Positions 50,981 through 61,025 of a DNA stretch of 64,000 bases are shown here, one piece after another. Position 1 is the stretch's first letter. Each line of letters begins with the position of its first letter. Origin of the DNA: Azorinus chamasolen (lineage: Eukaryota; Mollusca; Bivalvia; Cardiida; Solecurtidae); NCBI GenBank assembly GCA_963576725.1, contig OY755244.1, forward strand, positions 77,623,620 through 77,687,619. Reading direction: 5' to 3'. The notes beneath the pieces are model-generated. The model saw only the letters and a list, made by a program, of their open reading frames with translations. It did no database searches and was not told the origin of the DNA. The translations under genes were made by a program, and so were the position numbers.

Positions 50981-51240
50981 GCAAACAGACTGGATATAGA
51001 TCAGACGCCGAGTAACTCGGCAAACAGACTGGATATAGATCAGACGCCGAATTACTCGGCAAACATACTGGATATAGATCAGACGCCGAGTAACTCGGCA
51101 AACAGACTGGATATAGATCAGACGCCGAGTAACTCGGCGAACAGACTGGATATAGATCAGACGCCGAGTTACTCGGCAAACAGACTAGATATAGATCAGA
51201 CGCCGAGTAACTCGGCATCTGATCAAGATCCAAGCTGTTT
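50981..51240 (-). repeat. 39-bp minisatellite grown from a pB-F left arm, 6 copies
   Basis: gcaaacagactggatataga + tcagacgccgagtaactcg repeated at 50981, 51020, 51059, 51098, 51137 and 51176; the last copy continues into a single right arm (gcatctgatcaagatccaag) and gctgtttgacc. The 143-residue reverse frame is a 13-residue repeat artefact. Confidence 0.93.
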
Positions 51241-51293
51241 GACCCCCAGAATGTACTGATTTTGCAAAAACAGTTAAATAAATATGTAAAATA

Positions 51294-51432
51294 TACAGGT
51301 GCGTACTCCACCACTTAAATCGTCATTTCTCTACGAAACCCTATGTTGCGACCACTCGAAACATAGGGTTTCGTTGAGAAATAAGTTATTCTTGAAAACG
51401 TTTTATTTTACGCTTCTTACCTGGACGTCTGC
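51294..51432 (-). mobile_element. Family D MITE, centre deleted
   Basis: caggtgcgtactccaccact ... acgcttcttacctggacgtc. Arms tctacgaaaccctatgttgc and aaacatagggtttcgttgag carry a paired change (cgaaacc/ggtttcg). Confidence 0.85.
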
Positions 51433-51563
51433 ATGTATAAGATATCAGCTGATGAAAAAAAACCCGCAGAAGAAAATCTTGCAGACGACAGTCGTCAGTC
51501 GTCTAAAAGGATATTGGAGAAAACAAATAAACAGCATGGTGCATTAAAATGTCCATATGTATA

Positions 51564-51727
51564 TATAGTAGAGCCTGTCCTTAGCGGCCATTCGTTTATT
51601 AAACATAGGAGTATTAAAAAGCAGTCGTTACCTAATAGAGCTTGCTGCGTTACTTTGTCCTGCATTAAGCTATCACCTGCCTTACATACCCATAATTAGA
51701 TGACCGCTTAAGGCAGACTCTACTGTA
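51564..51727 (-). mobile_element. pg-3 MITE, left arm deleted
   Basis: tatagtagagcctgtcctta ... cttaaggcagactctactgta; aaaagcagtcgttacctaat joins agagcttgctgcgttacttt. Confidence 0.8.
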
Positions 51728-52135
51728 TTGTAGTTGCCCTACGTATTCGGACACCCAAGCTCCCCTTTTTTGTTTCAATCTGACACAATTTTTATGCATA
51801 TCAATTAGACAGACATAGTAGATAATTGATTTTGAAATACGTCTTAAGTTGCACTTATAGTAACACCAGGGTGCTGAATTTGATTTGTCACGTTTTAAAA
51901 AGTGTTTCATTTAGCTATGTTTTATATTGCTGTTGTTTCCTGTGAAACAGTGGCAAATTGAAACAGTGGGCATTATCGCATTTCTGATGGTGTAAATACC
52001 AAGATTCATAATGTGTTATTAACTGTGATAATCTCTTATAATTCAAAATGAATAGCATGGTACAATTTGAATTGTTTATAATTTGATGTATTGCTGCGAT
52101 ATTGTACAATGAAAATACTTGAATAAAAATAAAGA
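51728..52135. other. No recognised feature
   Basis: AT-rich, no repeat match; frames of 81 and 113 residues on the reverse strand without domains. Confidence 0.5.
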
Positions 52136-52139
52136 TTAA

Positions 52140-52200
52140 ATATAGTAACAAACAGTTTGGATCCAGGTCAGACGTCGAATAACTCATCGTCTTCTTCTCG
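52140..52200 (-). mobile_element. pB-E/F core fragment
   Basis: aacaaacagtttggatccag followed by gtcagacgtcgaataactca. Confidence 0.5.
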
Positions 52201-52289
52201 TTAAAACTTTTGTACACACGTTGGGAATAGTATCTCTCAGAATAAAATAATGACAATGTTTTGTTTTGGCAATTTCTTAGTAAAGGTTA

Positions 52290-52365
52290 ACTCTTTCAAG
52301 AGCTGTGTGATCTGGGTCTACTCTGCAAAGATGTAGAAAGGCGTATTTATGGAGTAAAGGGTTAA
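52290..52365 (+). mobile_element. pB-G right half
   Basis: Starts close to the palindrome centre (caagagctgtgtgatctggg) and ends tatggagtaaaggGTTAA. Confidence 0.75.
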
Positions 52366-52516
52366 GGCAGGTAGTAGCTTAATGCAGGTCAAAAGTAATG
52401 CAGAAAGCTCCCATAGGAGCTTTCTGCATTACCTTTGCCCTGCATTTAGCAACCACCTGGTTTTAAGACTCCTATGTTTAATAAATGAATGGCCGCTCAG
52501 GACAGGTTCTACTATA
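52366..52516. mobile_element. pg-3 MITE without left end
   Basis: ggcaggtagtagcttaatgc immediately follows the TTAA of the pB-G half; perfect palindrome around agctcccataggagct; right end caggttctactata. Confidence 0.78.
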
Positions 52517-52570
52517 AATGAGACGTCGAATAATTCTGAGTCCGATCAGGATCCAAGCTGGATGACACTA
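52517..52570 (-). mobile_element. pB-F core fragment
   Basis: gagacgtcgaataattctga followed by gatcaggatccaagctggat. Confidence 0.45.
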
Positions 52571-52651
52571 TTTATGGTTGATACTAATATTTCTTTAAGA
52601 ATTGAAGCAGAGCACACTTTTTACAGTCTAAAGTTACTTAGAGATGGATTG

Positions 52652-52816
52652 ATTCAATGCTTTTACTGCCAAATATTGTCGTCTGCTACGTTTGTTTAAT
52701 TTCCCCCGTTTTCTTAAAAATATTACCACAGCAACAGGCAGTTAAGATCATGATGAGATGCCGAGTTACTCGGCGTCTCATCTGGCCACATATGCGACAT
52801 TGATAGCGATAGAGTT
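52652..52816 (+). mobile_element. pB-E MITE, shortened
   Basis: ttactgccaaatattgtcgt, tctgctacgtttgttt, core gatgagatgccgagttactc, end gatagcgatagagTTAC. Confidence 0.75.
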
Positions 52817-53035
52817 ACCTCTTTCCCAGTTCTATGCTTATTCCAGATCCCAATACCTACTGAATATTCATGGACAAACATATAATTGAAGATGGAACAT
52901 TGTAGCCATTTTAGAAAGTTCCTTAAACAAACAGAGCAGACCCTGATCAGACGGCTCCTTTATAGGAGCCGTCTGATCTGGGTCTGTTCTGTTTGCAAAT
53001 GCGTGAAAATGTGTTTATATGAGGGATAGAGTTAA
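52813..53035 (+). mobile_element. pB-A MITE chained to pB-E
   Basis: ttacctctttcccagttcta ... gagggatagaGTTAA; palindrome centre ggctcctttataggagcc. Confidence 0.82.
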
Positions 53036-53678
53036 GTAGGTGTCACTCTGGTTTTGTGCTAAATCCTCAATATGGAAACACACGAATGCCTTCACACCGG
53101 CTGTGTTTAAATATTCATACGCAACAAACACATCTGTCAATTTTCATTTCATTCATATTCATCCGCGGGCATAAAATAGTCATCTGCTTCGCAATGATTA
53201 GGCTGATTGAACTTCGAAATTCGCTGAATACCTGTCACGTAATGGATAAATTAGTGATTATATTTGGCAAACACTTTTGATCCACATGAGACAGTGTGAA
53301 ACTCGGCGTCTCTTCTGAACCCAGACTTTTTGACACTCTAATCAAGTTGTTTTAAAAAGAAAAGAGAGAGAAAAATAATAACTTTGAGAGATGAGACCAG
53401 CGATAATTCGATAATTTTTTCAACTTCTCACTTTGAGAGATATGTTGCAAAAATATTTTGCTAGAGTGACCTTTGGTATATGGTATGAGAAACAAACTGT
53501 GCAGGCTCTGATCTGGATCTACACTGTTTGTCTAGGCCCACTGGATACTTCTAGGTTATTGTGGATATACATTGATGTTATGTTTTAACTTTTACCACCA
53601 TAGCCAAATTTACAAACAGTACGGACCCAGAAGAGAAATAACTTTTTACATTTCGAAAAGAAACGGGGGAGGATACAG
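53036..53678. other. Mostly unique with fragments
   Basis: pB-F remnant at about 53270-53350 (ttgatccacatgagacagtg); pB-I-like short palindrome at 53490-53541 (gtgcaggctctgatctggat). Nothing else recognised. Confidence 0.45.
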
Positions 53679-53906
53679 TTAAACCTTTCCTCCATAAGCT
53701 ATTTTAGACACAACCTCTTTGAATCAATCTACCGAAATGGAGCATTTACTTGAGAAAAGGAAAATATTAGAATTTTGTAGTTTTGAAACCATTGTGATAA
53801 ATAGAGCATTTGCTCCTATAGGAGCAAATGCTCTATTTATCACAACGGTTTCATAAAGTGACTTTTACAAAGGCGTAGAAAGGCGTATTTATGGAGGAAA
53901 GTGTTA
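53679..53906 (+). mobile_element. pB-C MITE with pB-G-like right end
   Basis: TTAAACCTTTCCTCCATAAG ... ggcgtatttatggaggaaag-tgTTAA; perfect palindrome. Confidence 0.88.
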
Positions 53907-54153
53907 AATCTTTCAGGACTAAATAGTTTTCGTCAGCACACATTGCCGCCTGTTTCAAGTATCAGAGTGAATATTTCTTCAATTTCTTCTCAAAACATAG
54001 GTGGAGTATCAACAGTTTGGATCCTGATGAGACACCGAGTTACTCGGCGTCGGATCTGGATCCAAATCCTGTGCAAATGTATTCATATACATTCCTCCAC
54101 TGCAGACAGCTCTTTGAGTCGCTTTCTGACGACCGTGGGGAAGAAAGAGTTAA
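53903..54153 (+). mobile_element. pB-E MITE chained to pB-C
   Basis: TTAAATCTTTCAGGACTAAA ... gaagaaagaGTTAA; core gatgagacaccgagttactc. Confidence 0.72.
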
Positions 54154-54220
54154 AGATCCGATTGCGATATAAAGCTGAAGATGATTTGACCGACGAGACT
54201 GGCTTATTGTTGAAAGGGTT

Positions 54221-54452
54221 ACCCCTTTACTACATAAATACGCCTTTCTATCAGTTTGCAAACAGGGTAGACCCAGATCAGACGGATTCCTATAGGATTT
54301 GCTCTGTTTGCTTATGGTAAAATATAGATATGATTCTGCAGTTTCTGCCATGGCCAAACATTCCTGTGTGCAGTTGTTTTTTAATAAGTTATCTAATTAT
54401 TATTCATTATATCATTATTTCTTGCATGCATGTAAATGGAGTAAAGCATTTG
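54221..54452 (-). mobile_element. pB-G MITE
   Basis: acccctttactacataaata start; right arm mostly deleted (gattcctataggatttgctc); reverse interior to gtaaatggagtaaagca. Confidence 0.72.
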
Positions 54453-54589
54453 ACAAGTTAAATGTTGATAAAAAAAATAATGGCATTTGTTTACAAATTC
54501 TGTGTCATTGCGTTTGTTTACAGACTCTGAGTCGCTACAAACGAAACTTTGCCAGCAGTTTGGGTTCACAAGTATGTTGTGTTTAAGGG

Positions 54590-54831
54590 TTAGGTCTATT
54601 CAACTCTTCCGCCTCCAGTGTCACCAAAATGCACCACGACAGTGCAGTCCCAAATCAGACGTCGCCTTTTCATTGGTTGATCTGGAACTTCACTGTTTGT
54701 CCCTACCTCTAATTATTCGTATGTTATTTATTTCTTTTAATGTTTCATTAATTTATCCCAATTCTTAATTTTACCGAACTATTTGAATGAGTTGCAGACG
54801 ACAATTAGAAAGTTGGCGCCGAAACAGTTAA
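54590..54831. mobile_element. pB-E-like degraded element
   Basis: gacagtgcagtcccaaatca and gatctggaacttcactgttt form a loose core; gttgcagacgacaattagaa and end gaaacaGTTAA. Confidence 0.5.
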
Positions 54832-54936
54832 TGACGTAATAATGTAATTACTACCCACTGTATTTTCCTCTTCTATGTTCTTTGTTTCCTGTGTTCTTTC
54901 TGAAATAAGACAATTGAATGTGGGTTGGCAATTTAG

Positions 54937-55123
54937 ACCCAGATAAACAATTTAAATTAGAACATTTTCAACAATAGCTCATTTACTTCTCCACCAAAAC
55001 CCTATGTTGTGACCACTCTTTAGAATAATCTCTTCGAGACGATTCTAAAGAGTGATCACAACTTAGAGTTTGGGTGGAGAAATGACGATTTTAGTATTTG
55101 AATATTCACCTTTATCTGTTGTC
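54937..55123 (+). mobile_element. Family D MITE
   Basis: gacccagataaacaatttaa ... gtatttgaatattcaccttt; full palindrome with scattered changes. An uninterrupted reference for the insertion at 17575. Confidence 0.85.
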
Positions 55124-55244
55124 GCGGTAAACTTAATCACTCCGTGGGCGTATTTATATTGACATACTTCATGCTATTAAAAATGAAGTTTGCTAAATAT
55201 TTTAATTGCAATCATTTTTAAAAAAAAAAAAAGTTATCCATGTT

Positions 55245-55350
55245 GCTAAACTTTTGTGGAGCTATTGGCCCGGTATCAAGCAGTTTGGATCCCGATGAGA
55301 TATCGAGCTTTATAATATATCTCATCTGGATTCGATCTGTTTTGCTAATA
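55245..55350 (+). mobile_element. pB-F fragment
   Basis: ttttgtggagctattggccc, gtatcaagcagtttggatcc, core gatgagatatcgagctttat. Confidence 0.6.
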
Positions 55351-55357
55351 CAGCCAC

Positions 55358-55564
55358 TTTAACTATAACTATAACGGCCACTAAATTACATCAAGTATTT
55401 TGTATTAAAGGCAGGTGACTGTTTTTAAAAAGCAAGGTGAAAGTAAAACAGAACGCTCCTATAGGAGCGTTCTGTTTTACTTTCACTTTGCTTTAAGCAG
55501 CCACCTGCCCTAAATGCCAACTAATTTACACAATTTAGTGCCCGTTAAAGAGAGGTTTTACTTA
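55358..55564 (-). mobile_element. pg-1 MITE
   Basis: ctttaactataactataacg (altered end) ... agagaggttttacttata; perfect palindrome centre. Confidence 0.82.
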
Positions 55565-55589
55565 TAAACGGGGATGGAGTTTCTTTGGA

Positions 55590-55705
55590 AACAGTTTGTA
55601 TCAAGATTAGACGTCTAGTAAGGTGGCAGCGTGAAAAGGCGGCGTCAGATCTGGGACTGCACTATTTGTCGTGGTGCATTTTTGCGACATTGGCGATGGA
55701 GGGGT
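55590..55705. mobile_element. Degraded pB-E/F core
   Basis: aaacagtttgtatcaagatt and gcgtcagatctgggactgca; end gcgacattggcgatggaggg. Confidence 0.45.
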
Positions 55706-55816
55706 CAAAGACAGGTTTTAGATTTATTTACGTTCGTCCTGCATGAAGCAACCACCTGCGCACACGAACCCCCATGTGTATTTTTTATATACGGTCGTTA
55801 TAGACAGGTTCTGCTC
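55706..55816. mobile_element. pg right half
   Basis: cgttcgtcctgcatgaagca ... ggtcgttatagacaggttct-gctcta. Confidence 0.55.
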
Positions 55817-55879
55817 TAGTTAGCAGATTGAAGTATGGACAACATATCAACTCTTACTCCTCTGGAAAAAAAATATATC

Positions 55880-56048
55880 CGCGAATTTGTATCGGACCAA
55901 CTTCCGATTCGAAAAAGCTTTTGTGAAACTATTGACAGAGTGTCAAACAGTTTGGGTCCTGATGAGACGCCGAGTTTTTCGGTGTCCCATCTTGATCCAC
56001 ACTGTTTGCAGTTGAGAGTAAGGTCACGGGTAGCGGGATGCAACGTTT
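55880..56048 (+). mobile_element. pB-F MITE
   Basis: cttccgattcgaaaaagctt, gtgaaactattgacagagtg, core gatgagacgccgagtttttc, end tcacgggtagcgggatgcaa. Confidence 0.75.
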
Positions 56049-56052
56049 TCTT

Positions 56053-56278
56053 TTAACCCTTTCCCTCATATTGACGACTTTTGACGACTCTGTAAAAGTC
56101 ACTTTGTGAAACCATTGTGATAAATAGAGCATTTGCTCCTATAGGAGCAAATGCCCTATTTATCACAGTGGTTTCAAACTACAAAATTCTAATCGCTTCC
56201 TTTTCTCTAGTTAATGCTCCTTTTCGGTAGATTTATTCAAAGAGTTTGTATCTAAAAATAGCCTTTGAGGGAATGGAA
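56053..56278 (-). mobile_element. pB-C MITE
   Basis: TTAACCCTTTCCCTCATATT start; the palindrome has one unpaired change (agagca / tgccct); right end decayed. Confidence 0.85.
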
Positions 56279-56603
56279 TATAAATTCAGACTTTGCTCAG
56301 AAACGTGATTTCAAGGTTATAATGACCAGATACTGATTTTTGGACATCGAAACTTTACGCGCAGTATAAGGTTTTTAATTTTGTGAAGTCCTCTCGGTTA
56401 CATGAAGGCAATGTGCACTTGAGGAGTCCCCCTAGCACTTTGCGCGAGCGGCCATGTGCAGTCTCTAATTAAATTTGTTACACTGATGCAATTTAGTATT
56501 CGCACTGCTGCTTTTAAAGCCAAATCGAGGCATCAACGCAACACTGTTGTAACTGGTTATGTTATACAATGTAAACTTTTAGCCTGTTGCGGGAGAATCC
56601 CTG
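56279..56603. other. No recognised feature
   Basis: Unique by eye. Confidence 0.5.
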
Positions 56604-56730
56604 ATTACATTTGCAAACAGTGTAGATCCAGATGAGATGCGGTGAAATTCGAACCCTAGTTACTTTTGCAAATTGTTTGGATCCAGATGAGACGCCGAGT
56701 AACTCCTCGTCTTATCAGGATCCAAACTTT
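56604..56730 (-). mobile_element. pB-F core with duplicated left arm
   Basis: tttgcaaacagtgtagatcc-agatgagatgcgg and, about 55 bp later, tttgcaaattgtttggatcc-agatgagacgccg; one right arm follows. Confidence 0.65.
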
Positions 56731-56744
56731 TTGAAGATCTTAGA

Positions 56745-56931
56745 CAGAGCTACAGATAAAGGCATGTACTCACATACTAGACTCGTCATTTCTCCACCAA
56801 TCCCTATATTGTGACCACTCTTTAGAATCGTCTCTTCGAGACGATTCTAAAGAGTGGTCACAACATAGGGATTGGTGGTGAAATAAAAAAGTTATTCTTG
56901 AAAATATTTTAATTTACGCATCTTATCTGGC
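56745..56931 (-). mobile_element. Family D MITE
   Basis: cagagctacagataaaggca ... acgcatcttatctggcatca. Arms carry a paired change (caatccc/gggattg) not seen in other copies. Confidence 0.88.
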
Positions 56932-56959
56932 ATCAGTTAGTGATCTTTGTTCAAAAGTA

Positions 56960-57166
56960 TACAGTAGAACATGTCTTATGCGGCCATTCATTTATGGAAC
57001 GTAGGAGTGTAAAAAAGCACATTTGGTTGGTTGATGCAGGACAAAAGCAATGCAGAAAGCTTCTATAGGAGTTTTCTGCATTACTTTTACCTGCATTAAG
57101 GTACCGACTGCCTTACTGAATAATAATTAGATCTTTTTATGTTGGCTTAAGACAGGTTCTACTGTT
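56960..57166 (-). mobile_element. pg-3 MITE
   Basis: TA-CAGTAGAACATGTCTTATG ... cttaagacaggttctactgt; palindrome with several changes. Confidence 0.85.
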
Positions 57167-57173
57167 TTTCGAA

Positions 57174-57436
57174 TTAACCCTTTACCTCATGAATATTCAT
57201 GCCAGAAATAAATGATATCATGATTTTTATTAGCTGATTTATTTCACAATGGCATATGCAAACAGTTTGTTTTGGCTACAGCAGAAATTATAGAATCATA
57301 TCTATATACAAATGCAATTCCATAGGCAAAATACAGCAGACCCTGCTTCAGCGGCTTGTCTCCTGTTGGGGTCGTTTGGTCTTTGTTGTTTTTGTTTGCA
57401 ATGTAAGAAAGGCGCTTCTATCCTGTAAAGGGTTAA
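57174..57436 (+). mobile_element. pB-G MITE
   Basis: TTAACCCTTTACCTCATGAA ... atcctgtaaaggGTTAA; palindrome strongly diverged. Confidence 0.8.
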
Positions 57437-57561
57437 TATAATTTGCATTTCTGCAAGAAATCTGTATGCTTTTGTGCAGTTTTGAATTCATTTTTGTGGA
57501 ACTAAAGAAACTATCTGACATGGGTCTGTACTATTGGCATTCGTCCCTATAAAATATTTTC

Positions 57562-57872
57562 TACAGTAGAATCTGTCTTAAGCGACCATCAAAAAGATGC
57601 ATGCACGAAGCAATCACCTGATTTTTAAAACGCGTCTTTCTACGCCTCTGTAAAAGTCACTTCTTGAAACCATTGTGAGAAATAGAGCATTTGCTCCATA
57701 GGAGCAAATGCTCTATTTATCACAATGGTTTCAAAACTACACTAAATTCTGAAACTTTGCTTTTCTCTAGTTAATGCTCCTTTCCGGTAGATTTATTCAA
57801 AGAGATCGGATCTAAAAAATAGCCTATGAGGGAGGGGGTTAAATGAATGGCGTCGTAGGACAAGTTCTGTAC
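57562..57872 (+). mobile_element. pg-3 MITE split by pB-C
   Basis: tacagtagaatctgtcttaa ... caatcacctgatttTTAA, then pB-C, then atgaatggcgtcgtaggaca-agttctgta. Palindrome largely deleted. Confidence 0.7.
57625..57842 (-). mobile_element. pB-C MITE inserted in pg-3
   Basis: TTAAAACGCGTCTTTCTACG (pB-G-like end) ... gagggagggGGTTAA; near-perfect palindrome. Confidence 0.82.
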
Positions 57873-57879
57873 GCACTGT

Positions 57880-58045
57880 AACGCGCTTTTCTGTACCTGT
57901 AGGAGTCATCTGATTAGTGTCTCCTTTGTTTATTTATGAAATAAATAGTCATAGTTAGATGTTCATTATTTTAATGTAAAAAAGTGATCTACTTAATATT
58001 CATGATGTCAGTTTCTTGTACATGAATATTCATGAAGTGAGGTAT
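57880..58045 (-). mobile_element. pB-G MITE, left arm lost
   Basis: ctgtaggagtcatctgatta, tatttatgaaataaatagtc, aatattcatgatgtcagttt, end tattcatgaagtgaggta. Confidence 0.65.
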
Positions 58046-58090
58046 AACGTATACTGTTAACAAATTGGAGTTTCAGTTAAACTTTAGTTT

Positions 58091-58166
58091 TGCCTGCTTC
58101 GAATTCTAAAGGTAGGAATTTCATCCATTTGCCTGTTTCGAATTCTAAAGGTAGGAATTTCTTCCT
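58091..58166. repeat. 39-bp tandem duplication
   Basis: tttgcctgcttcgaattcta + aaggtaggaatttcatcca, then tttgcctgtttcgaattcta + aaggtaggaatttcttcc. Confidence 0.9.
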
Positions 58167-58171
58167 TTTAA

Positions 58172-58326
58172 TTAACCATTTACTTCGTGATTGTTTGTTA
58201 AATAGAAATTGTAGAACCAGACCAATAAAAGCATTTAAGCAAATAGAGCAGATCCTATAGGGGGCATCTGATCCGAGTCTACTGTATTTGGAAAGCCATT
58301 TAAAAGGAATGGGAAAAAGAGGTTAA
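58172..58326 (+). mobile_element. pB-G MITE, internally deleted
   Basis: TTAACCATTTACTTCGTGAT ... ggaatgggaaaaagagGTTAA; left arm missing (gatcctatagggggcatctg). Confidence 0.7.
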
Positions 58327-58354
58327 TAATCACAATAAGAGTAACAAACAGGTT

Positions 58355-58546
58355 GGTCCTCAGAGCAACATAAATACTAAACTCGTCATTTTCCCACCAA
58401 ACCCTATACTGTGACCACTCTTTAGAATCGTCTCTTCGAGATGATTCTAAAGAGTGGTCACGGTATAGGGTTTGGTGGAGAAATCAATGAGCTATTCTGG
58501 ATTGAAAATGTTTAAAGGTACGCGTCTTACATGTATCTGAACCTCT
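58355..58546 (-). mobile_element. Family D MITE
   Basis: cagagcaacataaatactaa ... acgcgtcttacatg; actgtgacc/ggtcacggt lineage, centre tcgtctcttcgagatga. Confidence 0.85.
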
Positions 58547-58795
58547 TGGTCCGTTGTCTGGATCCAGACTGATTAGAAATATCAACGCATACTTGTCCAT
58601 AGAATTTAGTTACAGTAGTTTATCCATTACGCCCGCGAAATATTGAGTACACAAAAATCAATGTCGGAACCGCCTTAGACCACGTTGGCGATTGTGATTT
58701 AACACAACTGTGCCCTTATATTTAACAGTAAACCGGTCTAAATTGATTTTTGAAACAAATAGATGTTTTCTCCGAAGAAAATGGTTTAACCCTTA
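58547..58795. other. No firm feature
   Basis: cttggtccgttgtctggatc is a small pB-F trace; the rest is unassigned. Confidence 0.4.
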
Positions 58796-59006
58796 CAGTT
58801 CGGAACACGAGTCACTAATGGCATTTGCAAACAGTGTAGACCCAGATGAGAGGGCTCCTAGATGATATAGGAGCCCTCTCGTCAGGGTCTGCACTGTTTG
58901 TCGTGCTACACTTTTCTTTTGAAAAAATCCCTAGATATTCACCATAAGATTGGCCTGTTTGAATTTTGGAATAGTCCATTTGAAAATTGAGCGTTGTAAG
59001 GGTTAA
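58796..59006 (-). mobile_element. pB-I MITE, full length
   Basis: TTAACCCTTACAGTTCGGAA ... gcgttgtaagGGTTAA. Palindrome gatgagagggctcctagatg with a few extra bases at the centre; A:A mismatch. Second copy of the family at 4872. Confidence 0.85.
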
Positions 59007-59067
59007 TGGTTTTGATTGTTATTACTACAAGAGAATGTGCTGAGTCTAATCACACGACACCCATTTA

Positions 59068-59240
59068 CTGAGCTCCAGATAAGCTACGTAAAATAAAGCA
59101 TTTGCAAGAATGACTCCTTGATTTCTCCACCAACCCTATACTGTGACCACTCTTTAGAATCGTCTCGAAGACCCAGTATAGGGTTTGGTGGAGAAATGAC
59201 GATTTTAGTATTTGGGTACGTACTTTTATCTGCAGCTCTG
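59068..59240 (+). mobile_element. Family D MITE, right arm shortened
   Basis: ctgagctccagataagctac ... acttttatctgcagctctg; tcgtctcgaagacccagtat skips part of the right arm. Confidence 0.85.
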
Positions 59241-59251
59241 CATTTATCATT

Positions 59252-59550
59252 TAGAATTGTGTAGTTTTGAAACCATTGTGATAAATAGAGCTTTTGCTCC
59301 TATGGAGGAAATGCCCTATTTATCACAATGGTTTCAAAAAATGAATTTTTGATCCAACCACTTGAAATAAATCTACCGAAAAGGAACATTAACTAGAGAA
59401 AAGGAAACCTTTAGAATTTTGTAGTTTGAAACCATTGTGATAAATAGGGCATTTGCTCCTATTGGAGCAAATGCTCTATTTATCACAATGGTTTCACAAA
59501 GTGACTTCTACAGAGTCGTCAAAAGCCGTCATTGTGAGGGAAAGGGTTAA
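59252..59550 (+). mobile_element. pB-C MITE with duplicated core
   Basis: Two consecutive palindromes, 59270-59334 and 59428-59493, each preceded by tagaattttgtagttt-type sequence; one right end gtgagggaaaggGTTAA. The left TTAA end is missing. Confidence 0.82.
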
Positions 59551-59796
59551 CGGTAAAGCAGTCATACATTGGTTAAAATGTCAGAACTTCAAAGGTAATA
59601 TAAAATTAATAGAATAAATTGGAAGAAGCTATGAGAATGTTAACGATGATAATTATGACAAAAGATGACGGTGCTTTTTTCTCCATGTTTAATAGTGATG
59701 CTGATGATGTTCTTTTTATAACGATTATAATGATGGAGGAGGAGGAGGATTAGGAGGAGAAGGAAGAGAATGATTATTATAGTGATGATGATAATT
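59551..59796. other. Unique with GAT/GAG-rich tract
   Basis: gatggaggaggaggaggatt at about 59733-59790 is low complexity. Confidence 0.6.
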
Positions 59797-60007
59797 CAGA
59801 GGTCCAGATAAGATGCGTAAATTTCAACATTTTCAAGAATAACTCCTTTATTTCTCTACCAAACCCTATACTATGACCACTCTTTAGAATCGTCTCTTCG
59901 AGACGATTCTAAAGAGTGGTCACAGTATAGGGTTTGGTGGAGAAATGGCGATTTCATTAGCTGGGCACGCACCCTTATCTGGGTACGCACCCTTAGCTGT
60001 AGCTCAG
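59797..60007 (+). mobile_element. Family D MITE, intact palindrome
   Basis: cagaggtccagataagatgc ... cgcacccttagctgtagctc; the outer right end is duplicated (cgcacccttatctgggta-cgcaccctta). Confidence 0.9.
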
Positions 60008-60021
60008 TCAGATTATGATCC

Positions 60022-60310
60022 CGATTGACTTTCATTTGCTAAAATATTAGTTCCAGATGTGACGTCGAGTCAATCGGTGTCTTATCAGTTCCCGATGTCA
60101 TTCTCAAGCATCTGATTGGTCAGATTCTGAGCAAGCTCAGAAACTGACCAATCAGATACATGAGAATGGTATAACCTTTGGTATAACCTTTGACCCAGGT
60201 TTCAAGCTGTCTGGCACTCGGTCCAAGTCCTAGTTGAATCGGAGGTAGTCAAAGCTTAACATATTCAAATTTGACCAGTTATATTTTGTTCAATGCGGGA
60301 TAAGGGTTAA
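60022..60310 (-). mobile_element. pB-F MITE with nested J foldback
   Basis: core gatgtgacgtcgagtcaatc to cttatcagttcc, then J, then gacccaggtttcaagctgtc and the subterminal segment, end gcgggataagGGTTAA. Confidence 0.72.
60094..60170. repeat. Family J foldback in pB-F
   Basis: attctcaagcatctgattgg ... ccaatcagatacatgagaat around ctgagcaagctcag. Followed by ggtataaccttt twice. Confidence 0.82.
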
Positions 60311-60325
60311 AAAGCAGGTGGTTGC
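60311..60325. mobile_element. 15-bp pg-3 relic between two pB insertions
   Basis: aaagcaggtggttgc between TTAA 60307 and TTAA 60326 is exactly the piece of pg-3 that lies between its two TTAA sites (cTTAAaaagcaggtggttgcTTAA). Confidence 0.55.
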
Positions 60326-60558
60326 TTAACCATTTCCCTGTTCTACGTTTATTCCAAATTTCAATACCTACTGAATATTCATGGACAAAATAGTTATAAT
60401 GAAATATGGAAGGTGGAGCATTGTAGCCACTTTAGAAACTATCGAATTTCATGAACAAACAGAGCAGACCCTGATCAGAGGCTCCAATAGGAGCCGTCTG
60501 ACCTGGATCTTCTCTGTTTGCATATACTTTAAACACGTTTATATGAGGGAAAGGGTTC
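60326..60558 (+). mobile_element. pB-A MITE
   Basis: TTAACCATTTCCCTGTTCTA ... atgagggaaagggttcg; palindrome gatcagaggctccaatagga. Confidence 0.87.
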
Positions 60559-60584
60559 GGACTACTTAAGTCTTGGACTTAAAG

Positions 60585-60700
60585 TTCTATTCCAATGGCA
60601 TATGAACACAGGGGAGAATCAGAGCATTACTATTTCATAATCAAACAATGAGAACACTGACGAGACGGTGCCTATACAGGACCCAGAATCGTTAAGATAT
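60585..60700 (+). mobile_element. Degraded pB-G remnant
   Basis: aatggcatatgaacacaggg, aatcaaacaatgagaacact, gacgagacggtgcctataca. Confidence 0.5.
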
Positions 60701-60765
60701 GCTTCTATCAAATAATGTGAATGTTTTTAACTCTGAAAATTTCAGAAATGAATAGCCCATCAGTA

Positions 60766-61025
60766 TTAACTCTTCCCCTCATAGGCTATTTTTAGATACA
60801 ACCTCTTTGAATAAATCTACCGAAAGGGAGCTAGAAAAAGGACACATTTAGAATTTTGTAGTTTGAAACCATTGTGATAAATAGAGCATTTGCTCCTATA
60901 GGAGCAAATGCTCTATTAATCACAATGGTTTCACAAAGTGACTTTTACAGAGTCGTCAAAAGTCGTCAATACAGAGTCGTCAATACAGAGTCGTCAAAAG
61001 TCGTCAATATGAGGGAATGCATCAA
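60766..61025 (+). mobile_element. pB-C MITE with micro-tandem near its end
   Basis: TTAACTCTTCCCCTCATAGG ... gagggaatgcatcaa. acagagtcgtcaa is repeated three times at 60947-60995, where consensus has it once. Confidence 0.85.

Noticed and set aside
50883..51314. 143-residue frame with SASDLYPVCLPSY repeats
   Set aside because: The 13-residue repeat is the 39-bp pB-F arm array; the flanks are MITE and unique sequence.
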